Below are positions 16,770 through 25,724 of a stretch of 64,000 bases of DNA, piece after piece. The position numbers and the translations under genes were made by a program. The DNA is taken from contig NZ_JAGHRJ010000004.1 of NCBI RefSeq assembly GCF_017743865.1, forward strand, positions 310,001 to 374,000, written 5' to 3'. Position 1 is the first letter of the stretch. Every line of letters begins with the position of its first letter. The stretch comes from Labrenzia sp. R4_2 (GTDB lineage: Bacteria > Pseudomonadota > Alphaproteobacteria > Rhizobiales > Stappiaceae). The notes beneath the pieces are model-generated. The model was not told the DNA's origin. It saw only the letters and a program-made list of their open reading frames with translations, and made no database searches.

Positions 16770-17504
16770 ATGCTCGAGGTTTCGTGGGGCGCGGCGTTTC
16801 TGGCGGGATTGCTGTCCTTTGTGTCGCCCTGCGTCTTGCCAATCGTACCACCCTACTTGTGTTACCTGGCCGGCGTGAGCGTTGACGAGTTGAAGGGTGA
16901 TGCGGCAACGGCCGCCACCGGACGCCGGGTGGTCCTGGCCGCAATCGCATTCGTGCTTGGCTTCTCAGCCGTGTTCGTGGCGCTTGGAGCAACCGCGAGC
17001 GTGATCGGGCAATCTATCGCGCGCTATTACGATGTTCTGTCCTATGTCGCCGGCACGATCATCATTATAATGGGTCTGCACTTCCTCGGCATTTTCCGGA
17101 TCGGTCTCTTGTTCCGCGAGGCAAGAGTTCACGTGGAGACCAAACCGGCTGGTCTGGTCGGCGCATTCATCATGGGGCTCGCCTTTGCATTCGGCTGGAC
17201 TCCGTGTGTCGGGCCAGTGCTTGCTGCAATCTTGTTTGTTGCCGGATCGTCGCAAACGACGTGGCATGGCGCAGGCCTTCTGGCCGTCTACGCCTTAGGC
17301 ATCGGTATTCCGTTCATTCTCGCAGCCGCCTTTGCCAGCCGGTTTCTGGGCTGGGCCAGTCGCTTCCGCAAACATATGGGTACGATCGAAAAGATAATGG
17401 GCGGGTTCTTGGTCTTGACCGGAGTTCTGTTCATCACCGGCCAGATGTCGGCCATTGCCTTCTGGCTGTTGGAAACATTTCCGGTTTTTTCACAAATCGG
17501 CTGA
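16770..17504 (+). CDS. soxV: SoxV, CcdA-type membrane thiol-disulfide transporter
   Basis: 244 residues with six predicted membrane helices. Characteristic CcdA motifs: LSFVSPCVLPIVPPYLCYLAG in helix 1 and FGWTPCVGPVLAAIL in helix 4, each with the redox cysteine next to prolines. It passes electrons from cytoplasmic thioredoxin to periplasmic SoxW/SoxS. First gene of soxVW, divergent from soxS; GGGAGGA lies upstream of the ATG. Confidence 0.92.
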   Translation: MLEVSWGAAFLAGLLSFVSPCVLPIVPPYLCYLAGVSVDELKGDAATAATGRRVVLAAIAFVLGFSAVFVALGATASVIGQSIARYYDVLSYVAGTIIIIMGLHFLGIFRIGLLFREARVHVETKPAGLVGAFIMGLAFAFGWTPCVGPVLAAILFVAGSSQTTWHGAGLLAVYALGIGIPFILAAAFASRFLGWASRFRKHMGTIEKIMGGFLVLTGVLFITGQMSAIAFWLLETFPVFSQIG

Positions 17505-17526
17505 GCGCATCTGGGAGGAGCTCGAC

Positions 17527-18123
17527 ATGCATGAGATCATCAAATCAATCGTAGCGGCAGCGGTTTGCTTAACGCTGAGCCACACTGCAGGACGTGCCGC
17601 AACCCTCGGCGAAGACGGGCTCCACAAACAGCCCTGGTTCACCATCACTTTCAAGGATATCGCAGAAGACATTGAAACAGCATCCGACGAGGGAAAACGC
17701 CTCGCCTTGGTGTTCGAGCAACGCGGATGCATCTACTGCAAGGCGATGCATGAGAAGCTCCTGAGCGACCCGGAAGTGACGGATTACATCAAAGAGCACT
17801 TCATGGTCGTGCAATACAACATGTTCGGCGACGAAGAAGTTATCGACATTGACGGAGAAGAGCTGACCGAGAAGACCGCCGCACGGAAATGGGGCTATGT
17901 GTTCACGCCGACAATCGTCTTTCTTCCAGACGAAATACCGGAAGACGGAACGGTCGCGGATTCGGCGGTTGCGACAATGCCAGGGTCATTCGGCAAGTGG
18001 ACATTCCTGAATATGTTCCGCTGGGTGAACGAAAAGGGATATGAAAGTGACGAACACTTTCAAAAGTATCACGCTCGTATAATCAATGAGTTACGTGACC
18101 AGGGCCGTCTCGGCGGGGACTAA
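17527..18123 (+). CDS. soxW: SoxW, periplasmic thioredoxin
   Basis: 198 residues. The ATG at 17527 follows GGGAGGAG by 5 bases; the frame opens earlier but inside soxV. A signal peptide (ending near AGRAAT) precedes a thioredoxin-like domain with C68-x-x-C71 (EQRGCIYCKAM) and the FTPTIVFL cis-Pro loop. It receives reducing equivalents from SoxV. It ends before a 154-bp spacer carrying the soxX control region. Confidence 0.88.
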   Translation: MHEIIKSIVAAAVCLTLSHTAGRAATLGEDGLHKQPWFTITFKDIAEDIETASDEGKRLALVFEQRGCIYCKAMHEKLLSDPEVTDYIKEHFMVVQYNMFGDEEVIDIDGEELTEKTAARKWGYVFTPTIVFLPDEIPEDGTVADSAVATMPGSFGKWTFLNMFRWVNEKGYESDEHFQKYHARIINELRDQGRLGGD

Positions 18124-18159
18124 AACTTGCACAAATTTGAAAGTCCGCAAAAAGGCGTA

Positions 18160-18176
18160 TTGCATAACATATGCAA
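18160..18176. promoter_or_regulatory. Perfect 17-bp palindrome upstream of soxX, candidate SoxR operator
   Basis: TTGCATA-ACA-TATGCAA: seven-base arms around a 3-base centre, in the soxW-soxX spacer. The dimension suits an ArsR-family dimer. A related sequence lies in the soxS-soxV spacer (16701-16717). It lies 32 bp before the leader ORF, near where the main soxXYZABCDEF promoter is expected. Confidence 0.6.
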
Positions 18177-18207
18177 AAAATCATATCTTTTAATGTGAGG
18201 AGAACAG

Positions 18208-18276
18208 ATGGACCGTGAAAATGAGTCCATCTTGGGTACGGTGGAGCGTACCCGCACTGAGGAGGAAAGCCGATAA
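18208..18276 (+). CDS. Leader ORF (22 codons) coupled to soxX
   Basis: ATG 18208 follows AGGAG (18198-18202) by 5 bases and runs 22 codons to TAA at 18274-18276, one base before the soxX ATG. The peptide starts MDRENESILG and ends ERTRTEEESR; it is charged and not exported. The soxX Shine-Dalgarno GAGGAGGAAAG lies inside it. A hairpin, GGGTACG (18234-18240) with CGTACCC (18247-18253), lies inside it too. This is the layout of a translationally coupled regulatory leader; whether it is translated is unproven. Confidence 0.45.
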   Translation: MDRENESILGTVERTRTEEESR

Positions 18277-18277
18277 C

Positions 18278-18757
18278 ATGACAAAGGGCGCAACACTTAA
18301 ACGCCTGCCGGTAGCAATAGCCGGACTGGCCATAATGGCTGCATCCGCTGTGACTGCGGAAACAGTGGCTCCGGACAGCGTTCCAATTGAAGACATGGAA
18401 TTGAAGGTCTCTCTGACGGGGACACCAGGGGATGCCACCGTTGGCCGCGAGACTTTTGCCGATCGAAAAAAAGGCAACTGCCTTGCCTGCCATGCCAATG
18501 AAGATCTCAAGGATCAATTGTTTCATGGCGAGGTCGGACCTGAACTGAACGGCGTGGCCGATCGTTGGACTGAGGAGCAGCTGCGGGCGATCGTTGTGAA
18601 CAGCAAAGCTGTCTTTGGCGACCAATCCATCATGCCCGGTTTCTACACGATGAAGGTCGGCGTGAACGTTGCTGAGAAGCATCAGGGGAAGACCATCCTT
18701 TCGGCGCAAGATGTCGAAGATGTCGTCGCCTACCTCATGACACTTAAAGAAAACTGA
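18278..18757 (+). CDS. soxX: SoxX, monoheme cytochrome c of the SoxAX complex
   Basis: 159 residues with a signal peptide (cut near SAVTAET) and one heme site C68-LA-C71-H72 (GNCLACHAN). The C-terminal Met-containing segment SIMPGFYTMK can supply the sixth ligand. With SoxA it covalently attaches thiosulfate to the SoxY carrier cysteine. ATG 18278 is preferred to an open frame from 18215 because it follows GAGGAGGAAAG and starts the signal peptide. Confidence 0.92.
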   Translation: MTKGATLKRLPVAIAGLAIMAASAVTAETVAPDSVPIEDMELKVSLTGTPGDATVGRETFADRKKGNCLACHANEDLKDQLFHGEVGPELNGVADRWTEEQLRAIVVNSKAVFGDQSIMPGFYTMKVGVNVAEKHQGKTILSAQDVEDVVAYLMTLKEN

Positions 18758-18780
18758 TCTCGGGACTCAAGGAGCAAGAG

Positions 18781-19230
18781 ATGACCATCACCAGACGCCA
18801 GGCATTGGGCTTGACTGCAGGCGCAGCGGCTTTCCTGACATTCGCACCGCGGATCTCTTTCGCGGCCACCGCAGAAACCGATGCAGCGATCAAAGCTTTT
18901 ACGGGCGGAGCAACTCCAACAGAGGGGACAGTTTCGCTAGACACTCCGGAAATCGCTGAAAACGGCAACACCGTTCCCGTGGGTGTGACTGTCGATAGCC
19001 CAATGACTGAAGACAGCTATGTTGAGTCGGTTCTAATCCTCGCGGATGGCAACCCGAGCCCAGCAGTCGCTACATTCCACTTCACAGCCATGAGCGGAGC
19101 AGCGGAGGCCAAGACCCGGATCCGTCTTGCCAAAACTCAAAATGTGATCGCTGTAGCCAAGATGAATGATGGCTCAACTTTCATGGACACCAAAGAAGTC
19201 AAGGTCACGATCGGCGGCTGCGGCGGATAA
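18781..19230 (+). CDS. soxY: SoxY, covalent sulfur-carrier protein
   Basis: 149 residues with a Tat signal (TRRQALGLTAGAAAFL). The mature protein ends in the carrier motif GGCGG, with Cys147 as the swinging-arm thiol on which thiosulfate-derived sulfur is bound and processed. It works as a heterodimer with SoxZ in the periplasm. 23 bp after soxX; a 123-bp gap to soxZ contains a GGCGGAC...GTCTGCC hairpin (one G-T pair). Confidence 0.95.
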   Translation: MTITRRQALGLTAGAAAFLTFAPRISFAATAETDAAIKAFTGGATPTEGTVSLDTPEIAENGNTVPVGVTVDSPMTEDSYVESVLILADGNPSPAVATFHFTAMSGAAEAKTRIRLAKTQNVIAVAKMNDGSTFMDTKEVKVTIGGCGG

Positions 19231-19353
19231 CGCACGTTTTTGGCGGACAATGACGGTCTGCCATCCATGCATCTAACGAGACATGACTTTGGGCCGAAAT
19301 CAGCAGCGTAGAATTCAGCGCAGATCGGTCCAAACGAGGAAAGGAACAAAACA

Positions 19354-19683
19354 ATGGCAGCTCCAAAACCCCGCGTGAAGGTGCCGAAAAAGGCGTCTCA
19401 GGGCGAAGTCATCACCATCAAAACGCTGATCAGTCATCCAATGGAATCTGGTCAGCGCAAGGATAAGAAAACCGGCGAGCTCATTCCGCGAAAGATCATC
19501 AACAAGTTCTCTTGTGAATTTAATGGCCAGGTGGTCTTCAGTTGTGATCTCGATCCCGCAGTCTCGGCCAACCCTTACATGGAGTTCAACGCCAAGGTGA
19601 ACGAGCCCGGCACGTTCAAGTTCACCTGGGTGGACGATGACGGCAGCGTCTACGAAACAGAAAAGAAAATCACAATCGAATAG
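19354..19683 (+). CDS. soxZ: SoxZ, partner of the SoxY sulfur carrier
   Basis: 109 residues, single immunoglobulin-like domain, no signal peptide of its own (SoxZ is co-exported with Tat-dependent SoxY). Typical features are PRVKVPKKASQGEVITIKTLISHPMESG and a C-terminal WVDDDGSVYETEKKI strand. AGGAAAGGAAC lies just before the ATG. Confidence 0.94.
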   Translation: MAAPKPRVKVPKKASQGEVITIKTLISHPMESGQRKDKKTGELIPRKIINKFSCEFNGQVVFSCDLDPAVSANPYMEFNAKVNEPGTFKFTWVDDDGSVYETEKKITIE

Positions 19684-19724
19684 AGCCGCAGTCAGTTGGA
19701 CCGCACAAATCGGGAGGAGACGAT

Positions 19725-20588
19725 TTGGCCAAAGTAGTAAAACATGTCGCCGTGCTATTTGCCGGTGTGATGCTTGGGGGAAGCACCGCCGCATTCGCAG
19801 GAGGTCCCTCGGATGACAAGTTGGTTATCGATGACGAGATCGAAATCATCACTCGAACAGCTGCTCCGGAAGGGCATCCGTTGGATGAAGTGATTTCAGG
19901 CTGGCACTACCGGACAGAGGAAACACGCGCGCTGGAGGCCGACAGTTTCCAGAACCCGGGCATGCTTTATGTCGAACGTGGTGAGGAAATCTGGAACACG
20001 GTCGACGGCGCTGCCGGGAAATCCTGCGCATCTTGCCATGGCGATGACGGTGAGTTCCTGAAAGGGCTCGGGGCGAACTACCCGAAATGGGATGAAGCCA
20101 ACAATCGACCGATCAACATCGAACTGCAGATCAACGCCTGCCGCGAAGCCAACATGGAGGCGAAACCCTACAAGTTTGATGCTGCCGATCAAAAAGCACT
20201 GACAACCTACATCAAGCACCAGTCTCTAGGCATGCCGGTCGAGGTCGATTTGACCCAGGGCGAGATGAAGAGCTGGTGGGACAAGGGTGAGGAACTCTAT
20301 TACACCCGGACTGGCCAGTTGAACCTGTCTTGCGCAACCTGTCATGAAGACTACAACGGTAATTACATCCGTGCGGATCACCTTAGCCAGGGTAACGTCA
20401 ATGGTTTCCCAACCTATCGTCTTAAGCAAAGCTCGATGGTATCCCTGCACAACCGGTTCCGCGGCTGTATTCGCGACACCCGGGCGGAGTTTCCAGCAGC
20501 ATTCTCCGACGACCTGATGGCATTGGAAGTCTACGTGACTTGGCGCGGGTCCGGCCTGTCGGTCGAAACACCGGCCGTGCGCCAGTAA
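19725..20588 (+). CDS. soxA: SoxA, diheme c-type cytochrome
   Basis: 287 residues; the TTG at 19725 is used because GGGAGGAG (19712-19719) is well placed and it gives an intact signal peptide. Both heme motifs are kept: C101-C104-H105 (SCASCHGDDGE) and C203-C206-H207 (SCATCHEDY). Cys248 in RFRGCIRDTRAEFP is the active-site cysteine (persulfide heme ligand). SoxAX couples thiosulfate to SoxY. Many SoxA proteins have lost the first heme, so this is the diheme subtype. Confidence 0.93.
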   Translation: MAKVVKHVAVLFAGVMLGGSTAAFAGGPSDDKLVIDDEIEIITRTAAPEGHPLDEVISGWHYRTEETRALEADSFQNPGMLYVERGEEIWNTVDGAAGKSCASCHGDDGEFLKGLGANYPKWDEANNRPINIELQINACREANMEAKPYKFDAADQKALTTYIKHQSLGMPVEVDLTQGEMKSWWDKGEELYYTRTGQLNLSCATCHEDYNGNYIRADHLSQGNVNGFPTYRLKQSSMVSLHNRFRGCIRDTRAEFPAAFSDDLMALEVYVTWRGSGLSVETPAVRQ

Positions 20589-20606
20589 GACAATACGAGA
20601 ACTTGC

Positions 20607-20762
20607 AAGCGGCGGTAACCTGCCGCTTCTCAAACTCCGGCCAGGGCGCCGGCGACTGATCAAATCAACACCGGTCGATAAAACGATCAAGGTGCGTAAA
20701 TTTTTACGCGCCAACAGAAAAACTTTGCCTTTTGCCATTGGCTATTTGGAGGCTTCGGCCTC
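20607..20762 (+). other. Three hairpins in the soxA-soxB spacer
   Basis: AAGCGGC (20607-20613) with GCCGCTT (20622-20628); GGTGCGTAAA (20691-20700) with TTTACGCGCC (20703-20712, one G-T pair); and GAGGC-TTCG-GCCTC (20749-20762). The 197-bp spacer is long for this otherwise tight operon. The hairpins probably tune soxB relative to upstream genes by processing or partial termination. Confidence 0.5.
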
Positions 20763-20785
20763 ATCAGGAATCAGGAGTTAAGTGA

Positions 20786-22483
20786 ATGTTTTCAAGACGT
20801 GAGTTCTTGATGGCGGCAACCGCAACCAGCGCCCTGCTCGGCTCCGGCATGGCCGGGTCGTGGTCAAAGCTGATGGCACAACAGGCGTTGAGCGAAGACC
20901 AACTCATGGCCATGGAGCCGGCAGGGTCCCTGACGCTGGTCCACATCACCGACATTCATGCCCAGCTGAAGCCGATCTACTTCCGTGAGCCGTCCATCAA
21001 CCTTGGTATTGGCGATGTCACCGGCAAACCACCGCATGTGACCGGAGCGGATTTTCTGAAGCTCTACAACATCGAAGCCGGTTCGCCGGACGCCTACGCC
21101 CTCACATCAGAGGACTTCGCCTCACTGGCTAAATCCTACGGCAAGATGGGCGGCATGGACCGGGTGGCAACCGTGATCAAGCGCATCCGCGCCGAGCGCG
21201 GCGATGACAACGTCCTGCTGCTGGACGGGGGCGACACCTGGCAGGGCAGTTACACGTCCAATCAAACGCTTGGCCAGGACATGGTCACGGTCATGAACGC
21301 CTTGAAACCGGATGCCATGACCGGCCACTGGGAATTCACCTACGGCACGGACCGGGTTCAGGAGATCATCGACGACCTCCCCTTCGCCTTCCTGGGCTCA
21401 AACATTTACGACAATGAATGGGATGAGCCGGCGTTCGAAGCCTGGAAGATGTTTGAGCGTGGCGGGTCGAAGGTTGCGGTCATCGGGCAGGCATTCCCCT
21501 ACACGCCGATCGCCAATCCACGCTGGATGATCCCGGGCTGGTCCTTTGGCATTCGCGAGGAAGACATTGCCAAGCACGTCGAAGAGGCCCGCGGCGAAGG
21601 CGCAGAAGTCATTGTCCTACTTTCTCACAATGGGTTCGACGTTGACCGGAAGCTTGCCTCCAACGTTGCTGGCATCGACGTCATCCTGACCGGCCACACC
21701 CACGATGCTCTCCCCGAGCCGGTCATTGTCAATGACACGCTGGTCATAGCGTCTGGCTCGAACGGCAAGTTCGTCTCCCGCGTTGATCTGGATGTGAAAG
21801 ACGGCGCGGTTGTTGGCTACAAATACCGTCTGATCCCGATCTTCTCTGACGTGATTACGCCGGATGCAGAAATGAGTGCGCTGATAGATGAGGTCCGCGC
21901 GCCCTTTGAGGCAGACCTTTCGCGGGTTCTCGGCAAGACTGAAAGCCTCCTTTACCGGCGCGGCAACTTCAACGGCACCTTCGATGACCTGATTTGTCAG
22001 GCGCTTCTGGAGGAACGGGACGCCCAGATTGCACTGTCCCCCGGCTTCCGCTGGGGCACCAGCCTCCTGCCCGGTCAAGAGATCACCTTCGAAGACCTCC
22101 ACAACGCCTGTGCCATGACCTATCCGGCCGCTTATCGCTCCACCATGAGCGGCCAGATGCTGAAAGACATCCTCGAAGATGTTGGCGACAACCTCTTCAA
22201 CAAGGACCCGTATTACCAGCAAGGCGGCGACATGGTCCGCGTTGGCGGCATGGGGTACACGATCGACCCCAAAATGGAGATCGGCGAACGCATCTCCGAC
22301 ATGACACTTCTTTCAACCGGCGAACCGATCGACCCTGCGAAAGACTACGTCGTTGCCGGCTGGGCTTCGGTCAATGAAGACACCGAGGGCCCGGCGATCT
22401 GGGACGTCGTTGAAAACCACATCACCAAAAATCCGACCGTGAAGCTTCCGGACAATGAGTCCGTGAAGGTCATCGGTGTCTAA
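20786..22483 (+). CDS. soxB: SoxB, thiosulfohydrolase
   Basis: 565 residues, Tat-exported (SRREFLMAATATSALL). It is a calcineurin-like/5'-nucleotidase-family di-manganese enzyme that removes sulfate from SoxY-S-thiosulfonate. Metal-site motifs: THITDIHAQ-type D56/H58, DGGDTWQGSY around D150, TGHWEFTYG with H181, and VLLSHNGFDVD and LTGHTHDALPEP further on. Length and motifs match SoxB throughout. Confidence 0.96.
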   Translation: MFSRREFLMAATATSALLGSGMAGSWSKLMAQQALSEDQLMAMEPAGSLTLVHITDIHAQLKPIYFREPSINLGIGDVTGKPPHVTGADFLKLYNIEAGSPDAYALTSEDFASLAKSYGKMGGMDRVATVIKRIRAERGDDNVLLLDGGDTWQGSYTSNQTLGQDMVTVMNALKPDAMTGHWEFTYGTDRVQEIIDDLPFAFLGSNIYDNEWDEPAFEAWKMFERGGSKVAVIGQAFPYTPIANPRWMIPGWSFGIREEDIAKHVEEARGEGAEVIVLLSHNGFDVDRKLASNVAGIDVILTGHTHDALPEPVIVNDTLVIASGSNGKFVSRVDLDVKDGAVVGYKYRLIPIFSDVITPDAEMSALIDEVRAPFEADLSRVLGKTESLLYRRGNFNGTFDDLICQALLEERDAQIALSPGFRWGTSLLPGQEITFEDLHNACAMTYPAAYRSTMSGQMLKDILEDVGDNLFNKDPYYQQGGDMVRVGGMGYTIDPKMEIGERISDMTLLSTGEPIDPAKDYVVAGWASVNEDTEGPAIWDVVENHITKNPTVKLPDNESVKVIGV

Positions 22484-22510
22484 ATTTGTTTAAGACCTGA
22501 GGACAGAAAC

Positions 22511-23794
22511 ATGACTGAGACAAAGGACAAGGGCAGCCCCTCCCTCTCTCGGCGGTCCCTTCTCAAGGCCGGCCTCGCGAGCGGTGTTGCCGCAGGTGCC
22601 GCCGGAGCTGCAGGTGCAGCGAGCGCAGCAGGTGACCCGCTGATCACGGAAATTCAGGACTGGAACAGGTATCTCGGCGATGGCGTCGATGCAGCACCGT
22701 ACGGTCTGCCATCGGAATTTGAATCGGAAGTGGTCCGGCGCAACGTGCCCTGGCTGACCGCTGATGCCGTCGCCTCAATCAATTTCACACCACTCCATGA
22801 ACTGGACGGGATCATCACGCCGAACGGGCTGTGTTTTGAGCGCCACCATGGTGGTGTCGCGCAGATTCGGCCGCAGGATCACCGCCTGATGATCAACGGC
22901 CTGGTCGACACACCTCTGGTCTTCACTATGGAAGACCTGAAGCGCTTCCCCCGCGAAAACCACGTCTACTTCCTGGAATGCGCGGCCAATGGCGGTATGG
23001 AGTGGCGCGGATCTCAGCTCAATGGCTGCCAATTCACCCATGGCATGGTGCACAATGTGATGTACACCGGCGTGAAACTGAAAACCCTTCTGGAAGAAGC
23101 CGGCGTCAAGACCAACGGCAAATGGGTGCTTCCCGAAGGCGCAGATGCCGCCCACATGACACGTTCCATCCCAATGGAAAAGGCGCTGGATGACTGCCTG
23201 GTTGCCTGGAAAATGAACGGCGAAGCGCTGCGCGCCGAACAGGGCTATCCGCTACGCCTCGTCGTTCCAGGTTGGGAAGGCAACATGTGGGTCAAGTGGT
23301 TGCGCCGTCTGGAAGTCGGCGATCAACCGTGGCACCACCGCGAGGAAACATCGAAATACACCGACCTTCTGGAAACAGGAAAAGCCAGGCGCTTTACCTG
23401 GGTGATGGATCCGAAATCCGTCATCACCAGCCCAAGCCCGCAAATGCCGGTTTCTCACGGCAAGGGACCAATGGTGATTTCAGGGCTAGCCTGGTCGGGC
23501 AACGGCCGCATCACCCGGGTAGACGTATCTCTGGACGGCGGCCGGAATTGGAAGACGGCGCGGATTGACGGGCCAAGCCTGTCGAAATCTCTGCACCGCT
23601 TCTACCTCGACATTGATTGGGACGGGTCGGAAATGCTGATCCAGTCCCGCGCAATGGATGAACACGGGTTCTACCAGCCAACCAAAAACGAGCTGCGGGC
23701 CGCCCGAGGCGAAAACTCCATCTACCACAACAACGGCATTCAGACCTGGTATGTCCAAAAGAACGGGGCGGTTGAAAATGTTGAAGTCTCTTAA
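22511..23794 (+). CDS. soxC: SoxC, molybdopterin sulfane dehydrogenase subunit
   Basis: 427 residues with a Tat signal (SRRSLLKAGLASG). It is a sulfite-oxidase-family protein: the Mo-binding segment has YFLECAANGGMEW with the ligand Cys, and a dimerisation domain follows (GLAWSGNGRITRVDVSLDGG). SoxC with SoxD oxidises the sulfane sulfur on SoxY, so thiosulfate goes fully to sulfate without sulfur globules. The last 17 bases overlap soxD. Confidence 0.95.
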   Translation: MTETKDKGSPSLSRRSLLKAGLASGVAAGAAGAAGAASAAGDPLITEIQDWNRYLGDGVDAAPYGLPSEFESEVVRRNVPWLTADAVASINFTPLHELDGIITPNGLCFERHHGGVAQIRPQDHRLMINGLVDTPLVFTMEDLKRFPRENHVYFLECAANGGMEWRGSQLNGCQFTHGMVHNVMYTGVKLKTLLEEAGVKTNGKWVLPEGADAAHMTRSIPMEKALDDCLVAWKMNGEALRAEQGYPLRLVVPGWEGNMWVKWLRRLEVGDQPWHHREETSKYTDLLETGKARRFTWVMDPKSVITSPSPQMPVSHGKGPMVISGLAWSGNGRITRVDVSLDGGRNWKTARIDGPSLSKSLHRFYLDIDWDGSEMLIQSRAMDEHGFYQPTKNELRAARGENSIYHNNGIQTWYVQKNGAVENVEVS

Positions 23795-24887
23795 AGCGCT
23801 TTCGCTCGGCACCGTTCTCGTCGCGCTTGCCTCCACCGCCACTGCGGGTGATGCGGCCAAGGGCGAGAAAGTCTTCAAGAAATGCCAAGCTTGCCATGCT
23901 GTCGGTGATGGGGCCAAGAACAAGGTTGGTCCGCATCTCAACGACCTGTTTGGGCGCACAGCTGGTGAGATCGATGGCTACAAGTACTCGAACGCCATGA
24001 TCAAGGCCGGAGAGGATGGATTGGTTTGGGACATGGAAACCACCCGCACCTATCTCGCTAAACCGAAGGCCATGATCAAAGGCACCAAGATGGCCTTTGC
24101 GGGGCTCCGCAAGGATGCGGATCTCGACAACATTTTGGCATATCTTGCAACTTACTCGGAAGATGCAGACAACGGTTCAGAACAATCCGAGGCACCTTCA
24201 CAAGATAGCGGAACTGAAGTCGCCGCCACTTCTGCCTTAACAGAACCCGTTACCGCCGCGACCTCAAACACACGAGACGGTGGAGTCTTCGGCCTTGGCC
24301 GTGTTGCCTTGGCTGAAGAAGTGGCTGCCTGGGACATCGACATCCGTCCAGATGGGCAGGGACTTCCCGAAGGATCGGGAACTGTTGCCGACGGAGAAGT
24401 TCTTTACACAGACAACTGCGCCATGTGTCACGGTGATTTTGGCGAGGCAGTAGACCGCTGGCCGGTTCTCGCAGGTGGCCATGACACCCTGACCGACGAT
24501 CGCCCGGAAAAAACAATCGGTTCCTACTGGCCCTACTTGTCGACAGTCTATGACTATGTCCGCCGGGCAATGCCTTTTGGCAATGCCAGGTCTTTGTCAG
24601 ACGATGAGGTCTACGCCATCACCGCGTATCTCCTTTACCTGAACGATCTGGTGGACGATGAGGAGTTTGAACTCTCCAAAGACAACTTCCTCGATATCCG
24701 CCTGCCCAATGAGGAGAACTTCATTGCAGACGACCGGGCCGAAGAAGCGCATTACGCTCAAAAGAGCGAACCATGCATGACCGACTGCAAGCCCGGTCCC
24801 GTGGAGATTACCATGCGCGCGCGCATCCTGGATGTGACGCCCGACGACGGCGGCGATGACAACGCCGGTGTCGGCGCGGTAGACTGA
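23778..24887 (+). CDS. soxD: SoxD, diheme cytochrome c subunit of sulfane dehydrogenase
   Basis: 369 residues from ATG 23778, inside the end of soxC, giving an immediate signal peptide (LKALSLGTVLVALASTATA). Two heme sites: C36-C39-H40 (KKCQACHAVGDG) and C214-C217-H218 (DNCAMCHGDFG), joined by a Ser/Glu/Thr-rich linker (about 130-180). It takes electrons from SoxC. The C-terminal about 60 residues (after the second domain) contain the pair CMTDC and an acidic tail. Confidence 0.93.
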   Translation: MLKSLKALSLGTVLVALASTATAGDAAKGEKVFKKCQACHAVGDGAKNKVGPHLNDLFGRTAGEIDGYKYSNAMIKAGEDGLVWDMETTRTYLAKPKAMIKGTKMAFAGLRKDADLDNILAYLATYSEDADNGSEQSEAPSQDSGTEVAATSALTEPVTAATSNTRDGGVFGLGRVALAEEVAAWDIDIRPDGQGLPEGSGTVADGEVLYTDNCAMCHGDFGEAVDRWPVLAGGHDTLTDDRPEKTIGSYWPYLSTVYDYVRRAMPFGNARSLSDDEVYAITAYLLYLNDLVDDEEFELSKDNFLDIRLPNEENFIADDRAEEAHYAQKSEPCMTDCKPGPVEITMRARILDVTPDDGGDDNAGVGAVD

Positions 24888-24915
24888 TCCATACCGGGTC
24901 ACGGGAGGAACCGGT

Positions 24916-25677
24916 ATGGACCAAAAGCAGGAAAAGGCTGAACGGCCTTATGCCGACTTTCCGACATGGAGACATGCGGCATGGGCCCGAGCAAGGAAAT
25001 GGATCGCAGGCGCGACGTTTTTACTGACGGTGCCGGCCATGGCATCGGACGGCGATCCGATAAAAGGCGAAAAGCTCTTTAAAGCCTGCAAAGCATGCCA
25101 CCAAGTTGGAGCTAATGCACGTAATGGCGTTGGTCCTCATCTCGACGGCCTTTTTGAACGCCCGGCCGGGACCCTTGAAGGGTTCAAGTATTCCAGTGCG
25201 ATGAAGAAACTCGGCAGTGAAGGGATGGTCTGGAACGAGTTTTCGTTGGACCTTTATCTCGAAAAGCCGCGGGAATATGTGCCTGGAACCCGAATGTCCT
25301 ATCGCGGCATGCCAGACCGTCAGGATCGCACCCACATCATCGCCTACTTGAAAGAGCTTTCCAAAGCCGAACCGGCGTCAGAACCGGAGGCGGAAACTGT
25401 GACGCCGGAAATGGGGGCCGTTGCCATGCAGATCGACGGCGACATGGCCTATGGCGAGTATCTTTCGAGTGAATGTGTCACCTGTCATCAGGTCTCCGGC
25501 CGGGCCGATGGCATCCCGTCAATCATCGGCTGGCCTAAGAAACCGTTCATCCGGGCACTCTTTGAGTACAAGACAAATGTCCGCAATCATCAGGTCATGC
25601 AGAACATGACAGTCAATCTCGGAAACGAAGAAATCGCAGCCTTGGCCGCCTATTTCGGATCCATAGATCCGCAATAG
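24916..25677 (+). CDS. soxE: SoxE, diheme cytochrome c of a flavocytochrome c sulfide dehydrogenase
   Basis: 253 residues. A long basic N-terminus precedes the hydrophobic export segment (WIAGATFLLTVPAMAS). Two heme sites, C58-C61-H62 (KACKACHQVG) and C187-C190-H191 (SECVTCHQVS). The first domain resembles the first domain of SoxD (KVGPHL / GVGPHL, EGFKYSSAM / DGYKYSNAM), implying duplication within the locus. It pairs with the flavoprotein SoxF encoded 47 bp downstream. Confidence 0.87.
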   Translation: MDQKQEKAERPYADFPTWRHAAWARARKWIAGATFLLTVPAMASDGDPIKGEKLFKACKACHQVGANARNGVGPHLDGLFERPAGTLEGFKYSSAMKKLGSEGMVWNEFSLDLYLEKPREYVPGTRMSYRGMPDRQDRTHIIAYLKELSKAEPASEPEAETVTPEMGAVAMQIDGDMAYGEYLSSECVTCHQVSGRADGIPSIIGWPKKPFIRALFEYKTNVRNHQVMQNMTVNLGNEEIAALAAYFGSIDPQ

Positions 25678-25724
25678 GATTTGTCATTTGCAGGGCCAAA
25701 CTGCTTACTTGGGAGGAAAATGAC

